This document shows, piece after piece, positions 63,954 through 64,000 of a DNA stretch of 64,000 bases; positions within the stretch are counted from its first letter, which is position 1; the number at the start of each line of letters is the position of its first letter. The stretch is from contig NZ_CP135275.1 of the NCBI RefSeq assembly GCF_032302195.1, positions 7,628,719 to 7,692,718 on the forward strand, written 5' to 3'. The notes beneath the pieces were generated by a model that did no database searches, was not told where the DNA came from, and saw only the letters and a list, made by a program, of their open reading frames with translations. The DNA comes from Paenibacillus sp. MMS20-IR301 (GTDB lineage Bacteria; Bacillota; Bacilli; Paenibacillales; Paenibacillaceae). The translations under genes and the position numbers were made by a program.

Positions 63954-64000
63954 TCCGGTAACGGCATTGCTCAATTAACCACTGGGTACATATTATGTGA

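Overview
The window is chromosomal DNA from a spore-forming member of the Bacillota, most likely Paenibacillus or a close relative. It carries bofC, a SpoIID-type protein, spoVB, comN and cymR, a T-box in front of hisS, many GTG and TTG starts behind strong Shine-Dalgarno (SD) sites, and a gene order that largely follows the bofC-ruvAB-queA-tgt-yajC-secDF-recJ-apt-relA-dtd-hisS-aspS-tcdA-rarA-cymR-iscS segment of Bacillus subtilis. Unlike B. subtilis it has ruvC. The assignment rests on gene content and order only. No rRNA, tRNA, CRISPR array or prophage was seen.

Layout. 1-5.4 kb: the 3' end of an M19 dipeptidase gene, a CocE-type hydrolase, a serpin lipoprotein and BofC. 6.1-13.2 kb: ruvC-ruvA-ruvB, a SpoIID/LytB protein, queA-tgt and yajC. 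13.2-17.5 kb: membrane proteins (PAP2, TIGR04086, DUF421, SpoVB). 17.5-30.3 kb: comN, secD-secF, a cation diffusion facilitator, recJ, apt, uracil permease, relA, dtd, a PfpI protein and an unknown protein. 31-39.4 kb: promoter and T-box, hisS-aspS, tcdA, an NCS2 purine permease and helD. 39.9-46.8 kb: chemoreceptor, CD3324-type protein, rarA, mnmA, cymR. 47-60.5 kb: accessory block with a LexA-controlled Y-family polymerase operon, an AraC regulator, four tandem glutathionyl-hydroquinone-reductase-like genes with two GNATs and a cystine-type ABC importer, an IS4 element and an unknown lipoprotein. 60.5-64 kb: SRAP protein, TudS-like DUF523 protein, cysteine desulfurase, PRC-barrel protein and a small zinc-ribbon protein.

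The two points most worth following up are these. (1) Three unrelated genes (the SpoIID-type gene, the TIGR04086 gene and helD) share a conserved leader of about 90 nt, ending in an identical CTTTTAGGAGG. Its 5' arm can pair with the SD, and it contains a short reading frame beginning MLP(E/K)(Q/R)VL. This looks like a reusable translational control cassette. (2) The 50.0-57.3 kb cluster looks like a thiol or thiol-conjugate uptake and processing system in a lineage expected to use bacillithiol rather than glutathione.

Intergenic DNA is rich in repeats: a 51-bp tandem family at two distant places, a 43-bp tandem array, and several sets of inverted copies around intergenic motifs.
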